Assembly: GCA_052387815.1 (NCBI GenBank)
Contig: JBQTIU010000032.1
Span: 1 to 64,000 of the forward strand
Reading direction: 5' to 3'
From: JBQTIU01 sp052387815
Lineage (GTDB): Bacteria > Pseudomonadota > Alphaproteobacteria > CACIAM-22H2
Length of the DNA stretch: 64,000 bases
How positions within the stretch are numbered: the first letter of the stretch is position 1; each line of letters opens with the position of its first letter. A program made the translations under genes and the position numbers. The notes under the pieces were generated by a model, which was given only the letters and a program-made list of their open reading frames with translations, had not been told where the DNA came from and did not search any database. This document shows positions 45,283-52,974 of the stretch, in pieces.

Positions 45283-45290
45283 AGGCCACC

Positions 45291-45443
45291 TCAGAAGATC
45301 GCGTAGATGAAGGGCGCGACGGCGGTGCTCTGCACGGCGACGACGAGCCCGCCCAGCGCCAGCAGCATGAAAAGGATGGGGGCCATCCAGAACTTGCGGT
45401 AGACCCGCATGAATTTGAAAAGCTGGCCGATGAGCGACAGCAT
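45291..45443 (-). CDS. DUF5989 family small membrane protein
   Basis: This 50-residue protein has a basic N terminus FKFMRVYRKFWMAP and one hydrophobic helix ILFMLLALGGLVVAV, ending VAPFIYAIF. That is the standard DUF5989 pattern. It lies eight bases before the carbamoyltransferase and after SxtJ. The family always accompanies NodU-like carbamoyltransferases in my recollection, so it may anchor the enzyme at the membrane. Confidence 0.88.
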   Translation of the reverse strand: MLSLIGQLFKFMRVYRKFWMAPILFMLLALGGLVVAVQSTAVAPFIYAIF

Positions 45444-45451
45444 GGGGAACC

Positions 45452-45871
45452 TCAGAATAGGTCGGAAAGGGTCTCGGGATCGAGCTGGCGGCGAACCGGG
45501 CGGAAATAGCTGGCCGCGGTCCGGTCGGGCTTGAGCCCCAGGGGATCGCGGCCGAACAGGCGCAACAGTACTCCCATGGGCGTCAAGATCAGATAAAAGA
45601 ATAGCCCGAGGATCAGGTAGTTGTTGACGACGGCGAGCCGGCGCGCCAGCGCCCCCCACAGCCGGTTGAGCGGCAACAACAGGCCGGGTGCCGCCAGCGC
45701 GAACGCGAGGAAGAGCGCGGCCAGCGCCGCGGCCCACCGGATCGGTCCGTCGAAGAACACCCACCCGGACAGGGCGATGAGCGCGAAAACGACGGCGAAG
45801 GCGAGGCCGAAGGCGCGGTCGCTCAACCTTGCGGGGTGTGGCGCTGCCGGGTGGCTTCCGGGAACCGTCAT
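45452..45871 (-). CDS. SxtJ family membrane protein
   Basis: This 139-residue protein has three predicted membrane helices (about 20-40, 46-66 and 84-108). LILTPMGVLLRLFGRDPLGLK is characteristic of the SxtJ family named from saxitoxin clusters. The last residues (ASYFRPVRRQLDPETLSDLF) are cytoplasmic. The ATG at 45871 has no strong ribosome site but leaves the whole conserved core intact. It belongs to the dehydrogenase-SxtJ-DUF5989-carbamoyltransferase operon. Confidence 0.85.
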   Translation of the reverse strand: MTVPGSHPAAPHPARLSDRAFGLAFAVVFALIALSGWVFFDGPIRWAAALAALFLAFALAAPGLLLPLNRLWGALARRLAVVNNYLILGLFFYLILTPMGVLLRLFGRDPLGLKPDRTAASYFRPVRRQLDPETLSDLF

Positions 45872-45884
45872 GGCGGCTCGCTGC

Positions 45885-47168
45885 TCATAGCTGCCAACGC
45901 TTGAGGCAGTCGGGCAGGACGAGGGATCGCCACATGCCCTTGACGTCGGCGACGATGCCGCCCGGCGCCACAAGGGCGGCGAGTCGGGCGGGCGTGAAGG
46001 CGGCATAGTCGCGGTGCGCGACCGCGCCGACCACGCAGTCGTAGCCGTTGGCGCCATCGATCGCCGCCAGCAGCCTCACGTCGTATTCGGCCCTCGCTTC
46101 CTCGGCATCGGCATAGGGGTCGTGGACATCGACCCGGTGCTGCCAGGTCGTGAGGCCGCGGACGATGTCGATGACTTTGGAGTTGCGGAGGTCCGGCACG
46201 TTCTCCTTGAAGGTGAGGCCGAGGACCAGCACGCGCGCCCCGCCCGGCCGGCCGTTCTCCGCCAGCAGGCGGGCGATGCGATCGGCGACATACTCGCCCA
46301 TGGCGTCGTTGATCCGCCGCCCGGCGAGGATCACCTCGGGATGGTTGCCAAGCCGCTGGGCGCAGTCGGCAAGATAGAACGGGTCGACGCCGATGCAATG
46401 GCCGCCGACCAGGCCCGGCTGGAAGGCCAGGAAATTCCACTTGGTGCGCGCGGCGTCGAGCACGTCGTACACCGACAGGCCGAGCTTGTTGAAGATCAGC
46501 GTCACTTCGTTGATGAACGCGATGTTGATGTCGCGCTGCGCGTTCTCGATCACCTTCGCGGCCTCGGCGGTCTTGATGTCGCGGGCGACGAAGGCGCCGC
46601 CGCCGGTCACAGCCCCGTAAACGGCGGCGAGCTTGGCCGCGACCTCCGGAGTCTGCCCGGCGACCACCTTGGTGATCCGCTCGACCGTGTGCTCGAGGTC
46701 GCCGGGGTTGATGCGCTCCGGGCTGTAGCCGAGGAAGAAATCGCGGCCGCACACCAGGCCCGAGACCGCCGCCAGCTCGGGCCCGCAAATGTCCTCGGTG
46801 ACGCCCGGATAGACGGTCGATTCGAGGACGACGATGGCGCCCTTGCCCATCGCCTTGCCGACCGTCCGGCAGGCGGCGCGGACCGCCGACAGGTCCGGAC
46901 GGTTGGCGGCATCGACCGGTGTAGGGACGGTGATGATGTAAAGGTCGCGGCCGGCGATCGCCGCCGGGTCGTCGGTGAGGTGGAGCCGCGCCGCCTTGAG
47001 CCGCTGGGCGTCCACCGCGCGGGTGCGGTCGCGTCCGGTCCGCAGGTCGTCGATCCGAGCCCGGTCGATGTCGTACCCTGTTACCTCGTAGTGGCGGGCG
47101 AGCGCCACGGCGAGCGGCAGGCCGACATAACCGAGCCCAATGACGCAGATACGCGGGGTCGCGGACAT
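45885..47168 (-). CDS. Nucleotide-sugar dehydrogenase, TviB/WbpA type
   Basis: This 427-residue NAD enzyme oxidises C6 of UDP-HexNAc to the uronic acid. It contains the Rossmann motif GLGYVGLPLA, TVPTPVDAANRPDLSAV, YSPERINPGD and the catalytic Cys in GGHCIGVDPFYL. LTFKENVPDLRNSKVIDI in the C-terminal domain is typical of the UDP-GlcNAc/GalNAc dehydrogenase subgroup. First gene of the minus-strand glycan operon, divergent from the winged-helix regulator. A CGGTAGC core lies 7-13 bases upstream of its ATG. Confidence 0.92.
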   Translation of the reverse strand: MSATPRICVIGLGYVGLPLAVALARHYEVTGYDIDRARIDDLRTGRDRTRAVDAQRLKAARLHLTDDPAAIAGRDLYIITVPTPVDAANRPDLSAVRAACRTVGKAMGKGAIVVLESTVYPGVTEDICGPELAAVSGLVCGRDFFLGYSPERINPGDLEHTVERITKVVAGQTPEVAAKLAAVYGAVTGGGAFVARDIKTAEAAKVIENAQRDINIAFINEVTLIFNKLGLSVYDVLDAARTKWNFLAFQPGLVGGHCIGVDPFYLADCAQRLGNHPEVILAGRRINDAMGEYVADRIARLLAENGRPGGARVLVLGLTFKENVPDLRNSKVIDIVRGLTTWQHRVDVHDPYADAEEARAEYDVRLLAAIDGANGYDCVVGAVAHRDYAAFTPARLAALVAPGGIVADVKGMWRSLVLPDCLKRWQL

Positions 47169-47381
47169 GAGGCGGCTACCGGTTGGCTCGAAGTCTCAAG
47201 GCCAGCCCCGTCTAACGGCCGGCGCGGGGCTTGTCAACCGGAGGCCGCCGAAAGAGCGCCAAAACCGGCCGGCCGAAGGTGCCGCCAACCACAACTAACA
47301 TATTGATTTCATTTATTAACTAATTTTGGTGTAACGCGCGCTCGGCGCCGCCATGCCAACCCGCGAGGGCCAGGGCACCAT

Positions 47382-47400
47382 TTGTTCATAACCTGAACAA
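47382..47400. promoter_or_regulatory. Operator-like inverted repeat 1
   Basis: TTGTTCA and TGAACAA form a perfect 7-base inverted repeat around a 5-base spacer (TAACC). A second repeat with the same GTTCA-N5-TGAAC core lies 27 bases further on, just before the regulator gene. Confidence 0.7.
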
Positions 47401-47405
47401 GTGAC

Positions 47406-47434
47406 TTGACGTTCATCGAGTGAACAACTTATGG
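47406..47434 (+). promoter_or_regulatory. Candidate promoter for the winged-helix regulator
   Basis: TTGACG at 47406-47411 is followed after 17 bases by TTATGG (47429-47434). The -10 is weak. The second inverted repeat overlaps the spacer, so a bound regulator would block polymerase. Confidence 0.4.
47411..47425. promoter_or_regulatory. Operator-like inverted repeat 2
   Basis: GTTCA and TGAAC are perfect inverted arms around TCGAG. It lies in the spacer of the proposed promoter and shares its arm sequence and spacing with repeat 1 at 47382. Probably bound by the adjacent winged-helix protein. Confidence 0.7.
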
Positions 47435-47460
47435 TCGGGTTGGATTTGGCAGGGGGACCG

Positions 47461-48126
47461 ATGCCCAACCAGTCGAGAGCAGCGCGCGGGGGAGGCGAAG
47501 GCGGGGAGGATTCGGAGATCGTCCTCGGCGTTCTGACCGCCGTCGAGCACAACAGCAACGTCACGCAGCGCTCGGTCGCCCGCCAGCTCGGCATCGCGCT
47601 CGGTCTCGCCAATGCCTATCTGAAGCGCTGCGCGCGCAAGGGCTTGATCAAGGTCAGCCACGTTCCAGCGCGGCGCTACGCCTATTACCTGACCCCGCAT
47701 GGCTTCACCGAGAAGACGCGGCTGACGGCGCGCTACCTCGCCTCCTCGTTCGCCTTCTTCCGGGCCGCGCGGCAGCAATGCGCGGCACTGCTCGCCGCGG
47801 CGGCGGCGCGCGGCTGGTCGCGCCTGGCGCTCGCCGGCGCAGGCGATCTCGCCGAGATCGCCACCTTGTGTGCGCGCGACACTGCCATCGAGCTGGTCGG
47901 CATCGTCGATCCCGGGGCGGAGGTCCAGACCTTGGCCGGCCTCGCCGTGGTCGCGTCGCTCGACCGGCTCGCCGCCGTCGACGCCGTCATCGTCACCGAC
48001 CTCAGATCGCCGCAGGCGACCTTCGAGGCGATATCCGCGGTGATCGGGCCCGCGCGCGTGCTGGCGCCGCCCATCTTGGGCGTGACGCCCAACCCACCCG
48101 TCGAAGCCGCGAGGGCCGCGCAATGA
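47461..48126 (+). CDS. Winged-helix transcriptional regulator of the glycan locus
   Basis: This 221-residue protein has an N-terminal winged helix (about 18-80, GVLTAVEHNSNVTQRSVARQ, then LGLANAYLKRCARKGLIKV and RRYAYYLTPHGF), MarR/ROK-like in pattern. A C-terminal Rossmann-like domain follows (LALAGAGDLAEIA, ELVGIVDP, VDAVIVTDL), perhaps sensing a nucleotide-sugar. The ATG at 47461 follows AGGGGG; an upstream ATG at 47431 overlaps the promoter. Its stop overlaps the RfaH-like ATG. Two matching operators just upstream suggest autoregulation and control of the divergent operon. Confidence 0.8.
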   Translation: MPNQSRAARGGGEGGEDSEIVLGVLTAVEHNSNVTQRSVARQLGIALGLANAYLKRCARKGLIKVSHVPARRYAYYLTPHGFTEKTRLTARYLASSFAFFRAARQQCAALLAAAAARGWSRLALAGAGDLAEIATLCARDTAIELVGIVDPGAEVQTLAGLAVVASLDRLAAVDAVIVTDLRSPQATFEAISAVIGPARVLAPPILGVTPNPPVEAARAAQ

Positions 48127-48629
48127 CGTTGCGCTGGTACGTCGTCCATACCCAGCCCCAGGCCGAGGCGAGGGCGCTGTTCAACCTCCTGCGCCAAGGC
48201 TTCTCGGCCTATCTGCCGCGCTATGCCAAGCGCTGGCGCCACGCGGGCCGCACCGAGATGCGGGCCGCGCCGCTGTTCCCGCGCTACCTGTTCGTGGCCC
48301 TCGACCTCGCCGTCGAGCGCTGGCGGCCGATCCTGTCGACCATCGGCGTGTCGCACCTGGTCCGCCACGGCGACCGGCCGGCCCCGGTGCCCGCGGGCGT
48401 GGTCGAGGCCATCCACGTCCACGAGGACGAGGCCGGGCTGGTCCGGCTCGCGGCCGTCGCGCCGTTCCGCAAGGGCGACAGGGTGCGGATCCTGGACGGC
48501 ACGTTCGCCGAACAGGTCGGATTGTTCGAGACCGCCTGCGACCGCCGCCGGGTCGTGCTCCTGCTCGAGCTCCTGGGCCGGCAGGTGCGCGTCCTTATTC
48601 CCGAGGGGTCCATCGCCGCCGCAGCCTGA
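48123..48629 (+). CDS. RfaH/NusG-like transcription antiterminator
   Basis: This 168-residue protein has an NGN domain beginning WYVVHTQPQAEARALFNL, with SAYLPRYAKRWRHAG and LFPRYLFVALDL. A KOW-type C terminus follows (FRKGDRVRILDGTFAEQVGLF). It is shorter and more divergent than housekeeping NusG and lies at the head of a long glycan operon, which is the RfaH situation. It would load on polymerase at an ops-like site and suppress termination over the following 15 kb. Coupled to the regulator by an ATGA overlap. Confidence 0.88.
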   Translation: MTLRWYVVHTQPQAEARALFNLLRQGFSAYLPRYAKRWRHAGRTEMRAAPLFPRYLFVALDLAVERWRPILSTIGVSHLVRHGDRPAPVPAGVVEAIHVHEDEAGLVRLAAVAPFRKGDRVRILDGTFAEQVGLFETACDRRRVVLLLELLGRQVRVLIPEGSIAAAA

Positions 48630-48660
48630 CGGGCGGTGCCTCGGTCGTGTTTCGTCTGCG

Positions 48661-48700
48661 GTCCGGGCGACCCGTTTTCACCCGGACTGCGGTAGCTTGC
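48661..48700 (+). promoter_or_regulatory. Hairpin plus ops-like element in the glycan operon leader
   Basis: GTCCGGG (48661-48667) pairs with CCCGGAC (48681-48687). Immediately after comes TGCGGTAGCTTG (48688-48699), which matches 10 of 12 positions of the Escherichia coli ops sequence GGCGGTAGCGTG, including the central CGGTAGC. It lies 30 bases after the RfaH-like gene and before the long biosynthetic series. A GGCGGTAGCTT also occurs by chance antisense to lptD (30770), so the match needs testing. Confidence 0.5.
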
Positions 48701-48702
48701 CT

Positions 48703-48822
48703 GGAAATCGGAACACCCCGCATGTCCTCGCCTGACCTTGTAGGGGCGGGTCTACGGCCCGCCTGGGCGGGTTATAAACCTGCCCCTACGCGGAAATCGG
48801 AACCCCATGCCCTCGCCTGACC
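48703..48822. repeat. Hairpin repeat copy 4 flanked by a duplicated gene start
   Basis: The GTAGGGGCGGGT double hairpin (48740-48789) is bordered by two near-identical stretches: GGAAATCGGAAC then ATGTCCTCGCCTGACC on the left (48703-48737), and GGAAATCGGAAC then ATGCCCTCGCCTGACC on the right (48792-48822). The right copy is the real start of the Nudix gene. The left is a non-functional duplicate, as expected if the hairpin inserted and duplicated about 30 bases of target. Confidence 0.85.
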
Positions 48823-49358
48823 CCGCGCGCCCGCGCATCCTCGCGCGCCGGGACCTCGTGCTTTCGCCCTATGTGACGCTGATGGCGCGCGAGGTCGCGG
48901 GCAACGACCGCCTGGCGCCGGCCGTCTTCCATTCGCTGCGCCAGGCCGATTATGTCAGCGTGCTGGCCGAAACGCCGGCCGGCGACGTGATCCTCGTCGA
49001 GCAGTTCCGCCCGGCCCTCGAGACCACGACGCTCGAGCTCCCCGGCGGCTTGCTCGGTCCCGGCGAGGACCCGGCCGCCTGCGCCGCCCGCGAGCTGGCC
49101 GAGGAAACCGGCTTCGTGGCGAGCGAGGGACTCGTTTCGCTGGGCGTGCTGGCGGCGGACACCGGGCGGCTCGAGAACCGGCTGCGGTGCTTCCACGCCC
49201 GCGGCCTCGCGCCGCTTCCTGGCTGGCAGCCGGAGCCCGGGATTGCCAGGGTCCTGATGCCGAAGGCCCAATTCAAGGACGCCATCCTGTCCGGCCGGTT
49301 CGAGCACGCGCTCCACGTTGCCATCGTCGGCCTGGCCATGCTGCACGGCCGGTTCTGA
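48807..49358 (+). CDS. Nudix hydrolase, ADP-ribose pyrophosphatase-like
   Basis: This 183-residue enzyme has a complete Nudix box: GGLLGPGEDPAACAARELAE followed by ETGF (about 75-98), with the metal-binding REL-EE core. An N-terminal beta domain includes VILVEQFRPALETTTLELPGG, typical of nucleotide-sugar or ADP-ribose pyrophosphatases. It hydrolyses a nucleoside diphosphate linked to X. First gene after the ops-like leader. The start ATG follows the right copy of a duplicated 30-base segment. One base separates its stop from the next ATG. Confidence 0.86.
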   Translation: MPSPDPARPRILARRDLVLSPYVTLMAREVAGNDRLAPAVFHSLRQADYVSVLAETPAGDVILVEQFRPALETTTLELPGGLLGPGEDPAACAARELAEETGFVASEGLVSLGVLAADTGRLENRLRCFHARGLAPLPGWQPEPGIARVLMPKAQFKDAILSGRFEHALHVAIVGLAMLHGRF

Positions 49359-49359
49359 C

Positions 49360-50721
49360 ATGCTCGTCCCTGAGAATTTCGCCGACCGTCGGGTGTGCGT
49401 GATGGGGCTCGGCTATGTCGGCCTCACCCTCGCCGCGGTCCTCGCCGATGTCGGCTTCGAGGTCCTCGGTGTCGAAATTCGCGACGATGTGCTGGACCAG
49501 CTGGGACGCGGCGAGCCGCATGTCCACGAGCCCGGCCTGGGGCCCCTTGTGGCGCGCCTCGTCGGCCGGGGTCGGCTGCGGCTCGCCCAGCATATCCCGG
49601 CCGGCTGCCCGGCCACGGTGTTCATCGTTACGGTCGGCACGCCGCTCGGCGAGAACGGACGGGCCCGGCTCGACATGGTCGAGGCCGTCACCCGCGAGAT
49701 CGCGCTCGATCTCAAGCCGGGCGACCTCGTTGTGATGCGCTCGACGGTCAAGCTCGCCACCACGCGCACGCTGGTGATCCCGATCTTGGACGCCACGCGC
49801 CGCCCCTACGATCTCGCCTTCTGCCCCGAGCGCACGCTCGAAGGCCAGGCGCTCGATGAGCTCCGCCGCCTGCCGCAGATCGTCGGCGCCGCGAGCCTGG
49901 CCGCCGGCGTGCGCGCCGCCCAGTTCTTCCAGTTCCTGACCCCGACCGTGGTCCATGTCGGCAGCCTGGAAGCGGCGGAAATGATCAAGCTGGTCGACAA
50001 CGCCCAGCGCGACGTCTCCTTCGCCTTCGCCAATGAAGTGGCGAAGGCCTGCGATGCGCTCGGGATCAGCGCCGCCGAGGTGATCCGGGCCGGCAAGCTC
50101 GGCTATCTGCGCACCAACCTGCCGCTGCCGGGGCCGGTCGGCGGCCCGTGCCTCGCCAAGGACCCGCACATCCTGGCCGAGGGCCTGCGCGAACTCGGGA
50201 TCGAGCCCGAGATCGCGATGGCCGCCCGCCGGCTCAATGAGCGCCAGCCCGCCCACTCGGTCGCGGCGATCCAGCGGGCGACCGAGGCGATCGGCGGCTT
50301 CCCGGCGGCGCCGGTCGTGGCCCTGTTGGGGATCGCCTTCAAAGGCTGGCCGGCCACCGACGATGTGCGCGGCACCATGGCGCGGCCGATCCTCGACGCG
50401 CTGGTGGCCGCCTTCCCGCGGGCTCGCTTGGTCGGCTGGGATGCGGTGGTGGCGCCGGCCGAGATCGCGGAATTCGGGCTCGACCCGAGGCCGAGCCTCG
50501 AATCGGCGATCGCCGGCGCCAACCTCGCCGTGATCGCCAACAATCACCCCGCCTTCGCGGCAATGGCGATCGAAACCTTGGCCGACAGCATGGCGCGGCC
50601 CGGCCTGTTCTACGATTTCTGGAACAACTTCGAGGCCCGCGCGCTCGACCTGCCGCCCGGCATCGGCTACATGGCGCTGGGCAGCCACGGCCTGGCGGTC
50701 TTGCCGGTGGCGGTGTCGTGA
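49360..50721 (+). CDS. UDP-glucose/GDP-mannose dehydrogenase family protein
   Basis: This 453-residue nucleotide-sugar dehydrogenase has GLGYVGLTLAAV, TVGTPLGENGRARLDMV, the lysine motif MIKLVDNAQRD and a catalytic Cys in GGPCLAKDPHIL. The C-terminal domain contains LLGIAFKGWPATDDVRGT. It differs from the TviB-type enzyme at 45885, so the locus has two C6 oxidising dehydrogenases and probably two uronic acids. Its stop overlaps the epimerase GTG (GTGA). Confidence 0.9.
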   Translation: MLVPENFADRRVCVMGLGYVGLTLAAVLADVGFEVLGVEIRDDVLDQLGRGEPHVHEPGLGPLVARLVGRGRLRLAQHIPAGCPATVFIVTVGTPLGENGRARLDMVEAVTREIALDLKPGDLVVMRSTVKLATTRTLVIPILDATRRPYDLAFCPERTLEGQALDELRRLPQIVGAASLAAGVRAAQFFQFLTPTVVHVGSLEAAEMIKLVDNAQRDVSFAFANEVAKACDALGISAAEVIRAGKLGYLRTNLPLPGPVGGPCLAKDPHILAEGLRELGIEPEIAMAARRLNERQPAHSVAAIQRATEAIGGFPAAPVVALLGIAFKGWPATDDVRGTMARPILDALVAAFPRARLVGWDAVVAPAEIAEFGLDPRPSLESAIAGANLAVIANNHPAFAAMAIETLADSMARPGLFYDFWNNFEARALDLPPGIGYMALGSHGLAVLPVAVS

Positions 50722-51701
50722 GCCGGCGCTATCTTGTGACCGGCGGGACCGGGTTCATCGGCGCCGCCTTGGTGCGCGCGCTGATCCGCGACGGCCATCG
50801 CGTGCGCGTGCTTGACGACAATTCGCGCGGGCGCTCCGCGCGGCTCGCCGACCTCGCCGGAGAGTTCGAGTTCTGGGCCGCCGACGTGCGCGATACCGCT
50901 GCGGTCGCTGCAGCGGCGAAAGGCGTCGAGTGCATCGTTCACCTCGCGGCGGTCAACGGCACCGAGTTCTTCTACGAGCGACCGGAACTGGTGCTCGATG
51001 TCGGTGTACGCGGCATGCTCGCCGTTCTCGACGCGGCGCGGGCCAACGGCATCGGCGACCTCGTGGTCGCCTCGAGCTCCGAGGTCTACCAGACGCCGCC
51101 CCGCGTGCCGACCGACGAGAGCGTGCCCTTATCCGTACCCGACGTGCTCAATCCCCGCTACTCCTACGCCGGCGCCAAGATCGTCAGCGAGCTCTTGGCC
51201 ATCAACTACGGACGCAGCGGCTTCGAGCGGGTCGTCGTCTTCCGGCCCCACAACGTCTACGGCCCCGACATGGGCTGGGAGCACGTCATCCCGCAATTCG
51301 CGCTGCGCGCCGTGGACGCGCTGGCCCGTTGCCCCGCCGGCCGGCTCCCGTTCGCGATCCAGGGCGACGGAAGCCAGACCCGCGCCTTCATCCACATCGA
51401 CGATTTCGTCGCCGGCCTCAAGACCGTGATCGCTGAGGGCGCGCACCTCGAGATCTACCATATCGGCACCGACGAGGAGATCGCCATCGCCGATCTCGCC
51501 CGCCTGGTGGTGGCGCATTTCGGCCGCCAGCCCGAGCTCAAGCATTCGCCGGCGCCTGCGGGCGGCACGCCGCGGCGCTGCCCCGACATCGCCAAGCTCG
51601 GCGCGCTCGGCTTTGGCCCGAAGATCGCGCTCCGCGACGGCCTGCCCGGCGTGGTCGACTGGTATGCCGCCAATGCCCATCGCCGGCCCAAGGCCGCCTG
51701 A
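50718..51701 (+). CDS. NAD-dependent epimerase/dehydratase
   Basis: This 327-residue extended SDR has TGGTGFIGAALV at the N terminus, the central Ser block ASSSEVY and the catalytic YSYAGAK (Tyr-x3-Lys). FRPHNVYGPDMGWEHVIPQF and GDGSQTRAFIHIDDF follow, matching sugar 4-epimerases or 4,6-dehydratases. Start is GTG inside the previous gene's stop. The substrate is uncertain; it may epimerise the product of the adjacent dehydrogenase. Confidence 0.88.
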   Translation: MSRRYLVTGGTGFIGAALVRALIRDGHRVRVLDDNSRGRSARLADLAGEFEFWAADVRDTAAVAAAAKGVECIVHLAAVNGTEFFYERPELVLDVGVRGMLAVLDAARANGIGDLVVASSSEVYQTPPRVPTDESVPLSVPDVLNPRYSYAGAKIVSELLAINYGRSGFERVVVFRPHNVYGPDMGWEHVIPQFALRAVDALARCPAGRLPFAIQGDGSQTRAFIHIDDFVAGLKTVIAEGAHLEIYHIGTDEEIAIADLARLVVAHFGRQPELKHSPAPAGGTPRRCPDIAKLGALGFGPKIALRDGLPGVVDWYAANAHRRPKAA

Positions 51702-51709
51702 TCGGCCCT

Positions 51710-52957
51710 ATGAACGCGACCGCCACCGCGCGCCCGATCGTCGCCTGCCAGGTCTGCGATAGCCAGGACCTCGCCTCGGTGCTGTTCGTCGGCTACCTCC
51801 CGCCGGTCAACACCATGCCGCCCGTGGGCCGCCCGGCCGAGGAACAGACCGCCTATCCCTTGGAACTGCTGCGCTGCCGGGATTGCGGGCTGGTGCAGAT
51901 CGGGCTCGAGGTCGATGCAAGCGTGCTGTTCCCGCCGAGCTATCCGTATCTGTCCGCCAGCACCCGCATCCTGCGCGAGAACTTCGCCCAGCTCCAGGCC
52001 GAGGCGGCGCCGCTCGTCGGGCTCAAGCCGGGCGATCTCGTCGTCGACATCGGTTCCAACGACGGCACGCTGCTCGGCAACTTCAGGTCCGCCGGCACTC
52101 GCGTCCTCGGCATCGAGCCCTCGCAAGCGGGGGACGTGGCGCGCGCGCAGGGCATCGACACGCTCACCGCCTATTTCGACCGCTCGACGGCCGCCGCCGT
52201 CAAGGCCAAGCACGGGCCGGCCCGACTGGTCACGGCGGCCAACGTGTTCGCGCACATCGCGCGCATCCACGACGTCGTCGACGCGATCATCGATCTCATG
52301 GCGCCGGACGGGGTGTTCGTCTCCGAATCCCACTACCTTCTCGACCTCGTCGAGACGCTGCAATACGACACCATCTATCACGAGCATTTGCGCTACTACG
52401 CGCTGGGCAGCCTGAAGACGCTCCTCGAAGGCCACGGCCTCGAAGTCTTCCATGTCCGGCGCATCCCCACGCACGGCGGCTCGATCCGCGTCTATGCCGC
52501 CGGGCGCGGCCGGCGCCCGGTCGCGGAGTCGGTTGCCGAGCGGCTCGCCGACGAGGGCCAGCGCGGGATCGCCGACGGGACGGCGCTCGCCGGCTTTCGC
52601 GCGCGCGCGCTTTGCTCGAAGCTCGACTTGCACGCGCTCCTCGCGCCCTTGAAGGCCGAAGGGGCGCGCATCTACGGCATCGGCGCGCCGTCGCGGGCGA
52701 GCACGCTCATCAACTACACCGGGCTCGACGACGGCGTGCTCGACTGCGTGCTCGAAATCCCGACCTCGCACAAGCTCGACAAGTACATGCCGGGCACGCG
52801 CATCCCGGTCCTCGACGAGGCCAAGCTGTTCGCCGACCAGCCGGACTACGCGCTCGTCCTGTCGTGGCACATCGCCGCCGAGCTGATCGCCAACCTGCGG
52901 GCCAAGGGCTATCGGGGGCGCTTCATCGTGCCCTTGCCGGAGCCGCGGGTCGTTTGA
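51710..52957 (+). CDS. Sugar C-methyltransferase (TylCIII/NovU-like)
   Basis: This 415-residue protein has an N-terminal zinc domain (ACQVCDSQDL and LRCRDCGLVQ, a CxxC pair), followed by YPYLSAS, SAM motif VVDIGSNDGTLL and LGIEPS. The conserved middle ANVFAHIARIHDVVDAI and ESHYLLDLVETLQYDTIYHEHL is diagnostic of the Methyltransf_13/14 sugar C-methyltransferases (the YHEHL tyrosine/His-Glu). The C-terminal Rossmann domain has YGIGAPSRASTLINY. It predicts a branched-chain deoxysugar, consistent with the DegT enzyme later in the operon. Confidence 0.9.
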   Translation: MNATATARPIVACQVCDSQDLASVLFVGYLPPVNTMPPVGRPAEEQTAYPLELLRCRDCGLVQIGLEVDASVLFPPSYPYLSASTRILRENFAQLQAEAAPLVGLKPGDLVVDIGSNDGTLLGNFRSAGTRVLGIEPSQAGDVARAQGIDTLTAYFDRSTAAAVKAKHGPARLVTAANVFAHIARIHDVVDAIIDLMAPDGVFVSESHYLLDLVETLQYDTIYHEHLRYYALGSLKTLLEGHGLEVFHVRRIPTHGGSIRVYAAGRGRRPVAESVAERLADEGQRGIADGTALAGFRARALCSKLDLHALLAPLKAEGARIYGIGAPSRASTLINYTGLDDGVLDCVLEIPTSHKLDKYMPGTRIPVLDEAKLFADQPDYALVLSWHIAAELIANLRAKGYRGRFIVPLPEPRVV

Positions 52958-52974
52958 CGACCGGCCCCTTGAAG

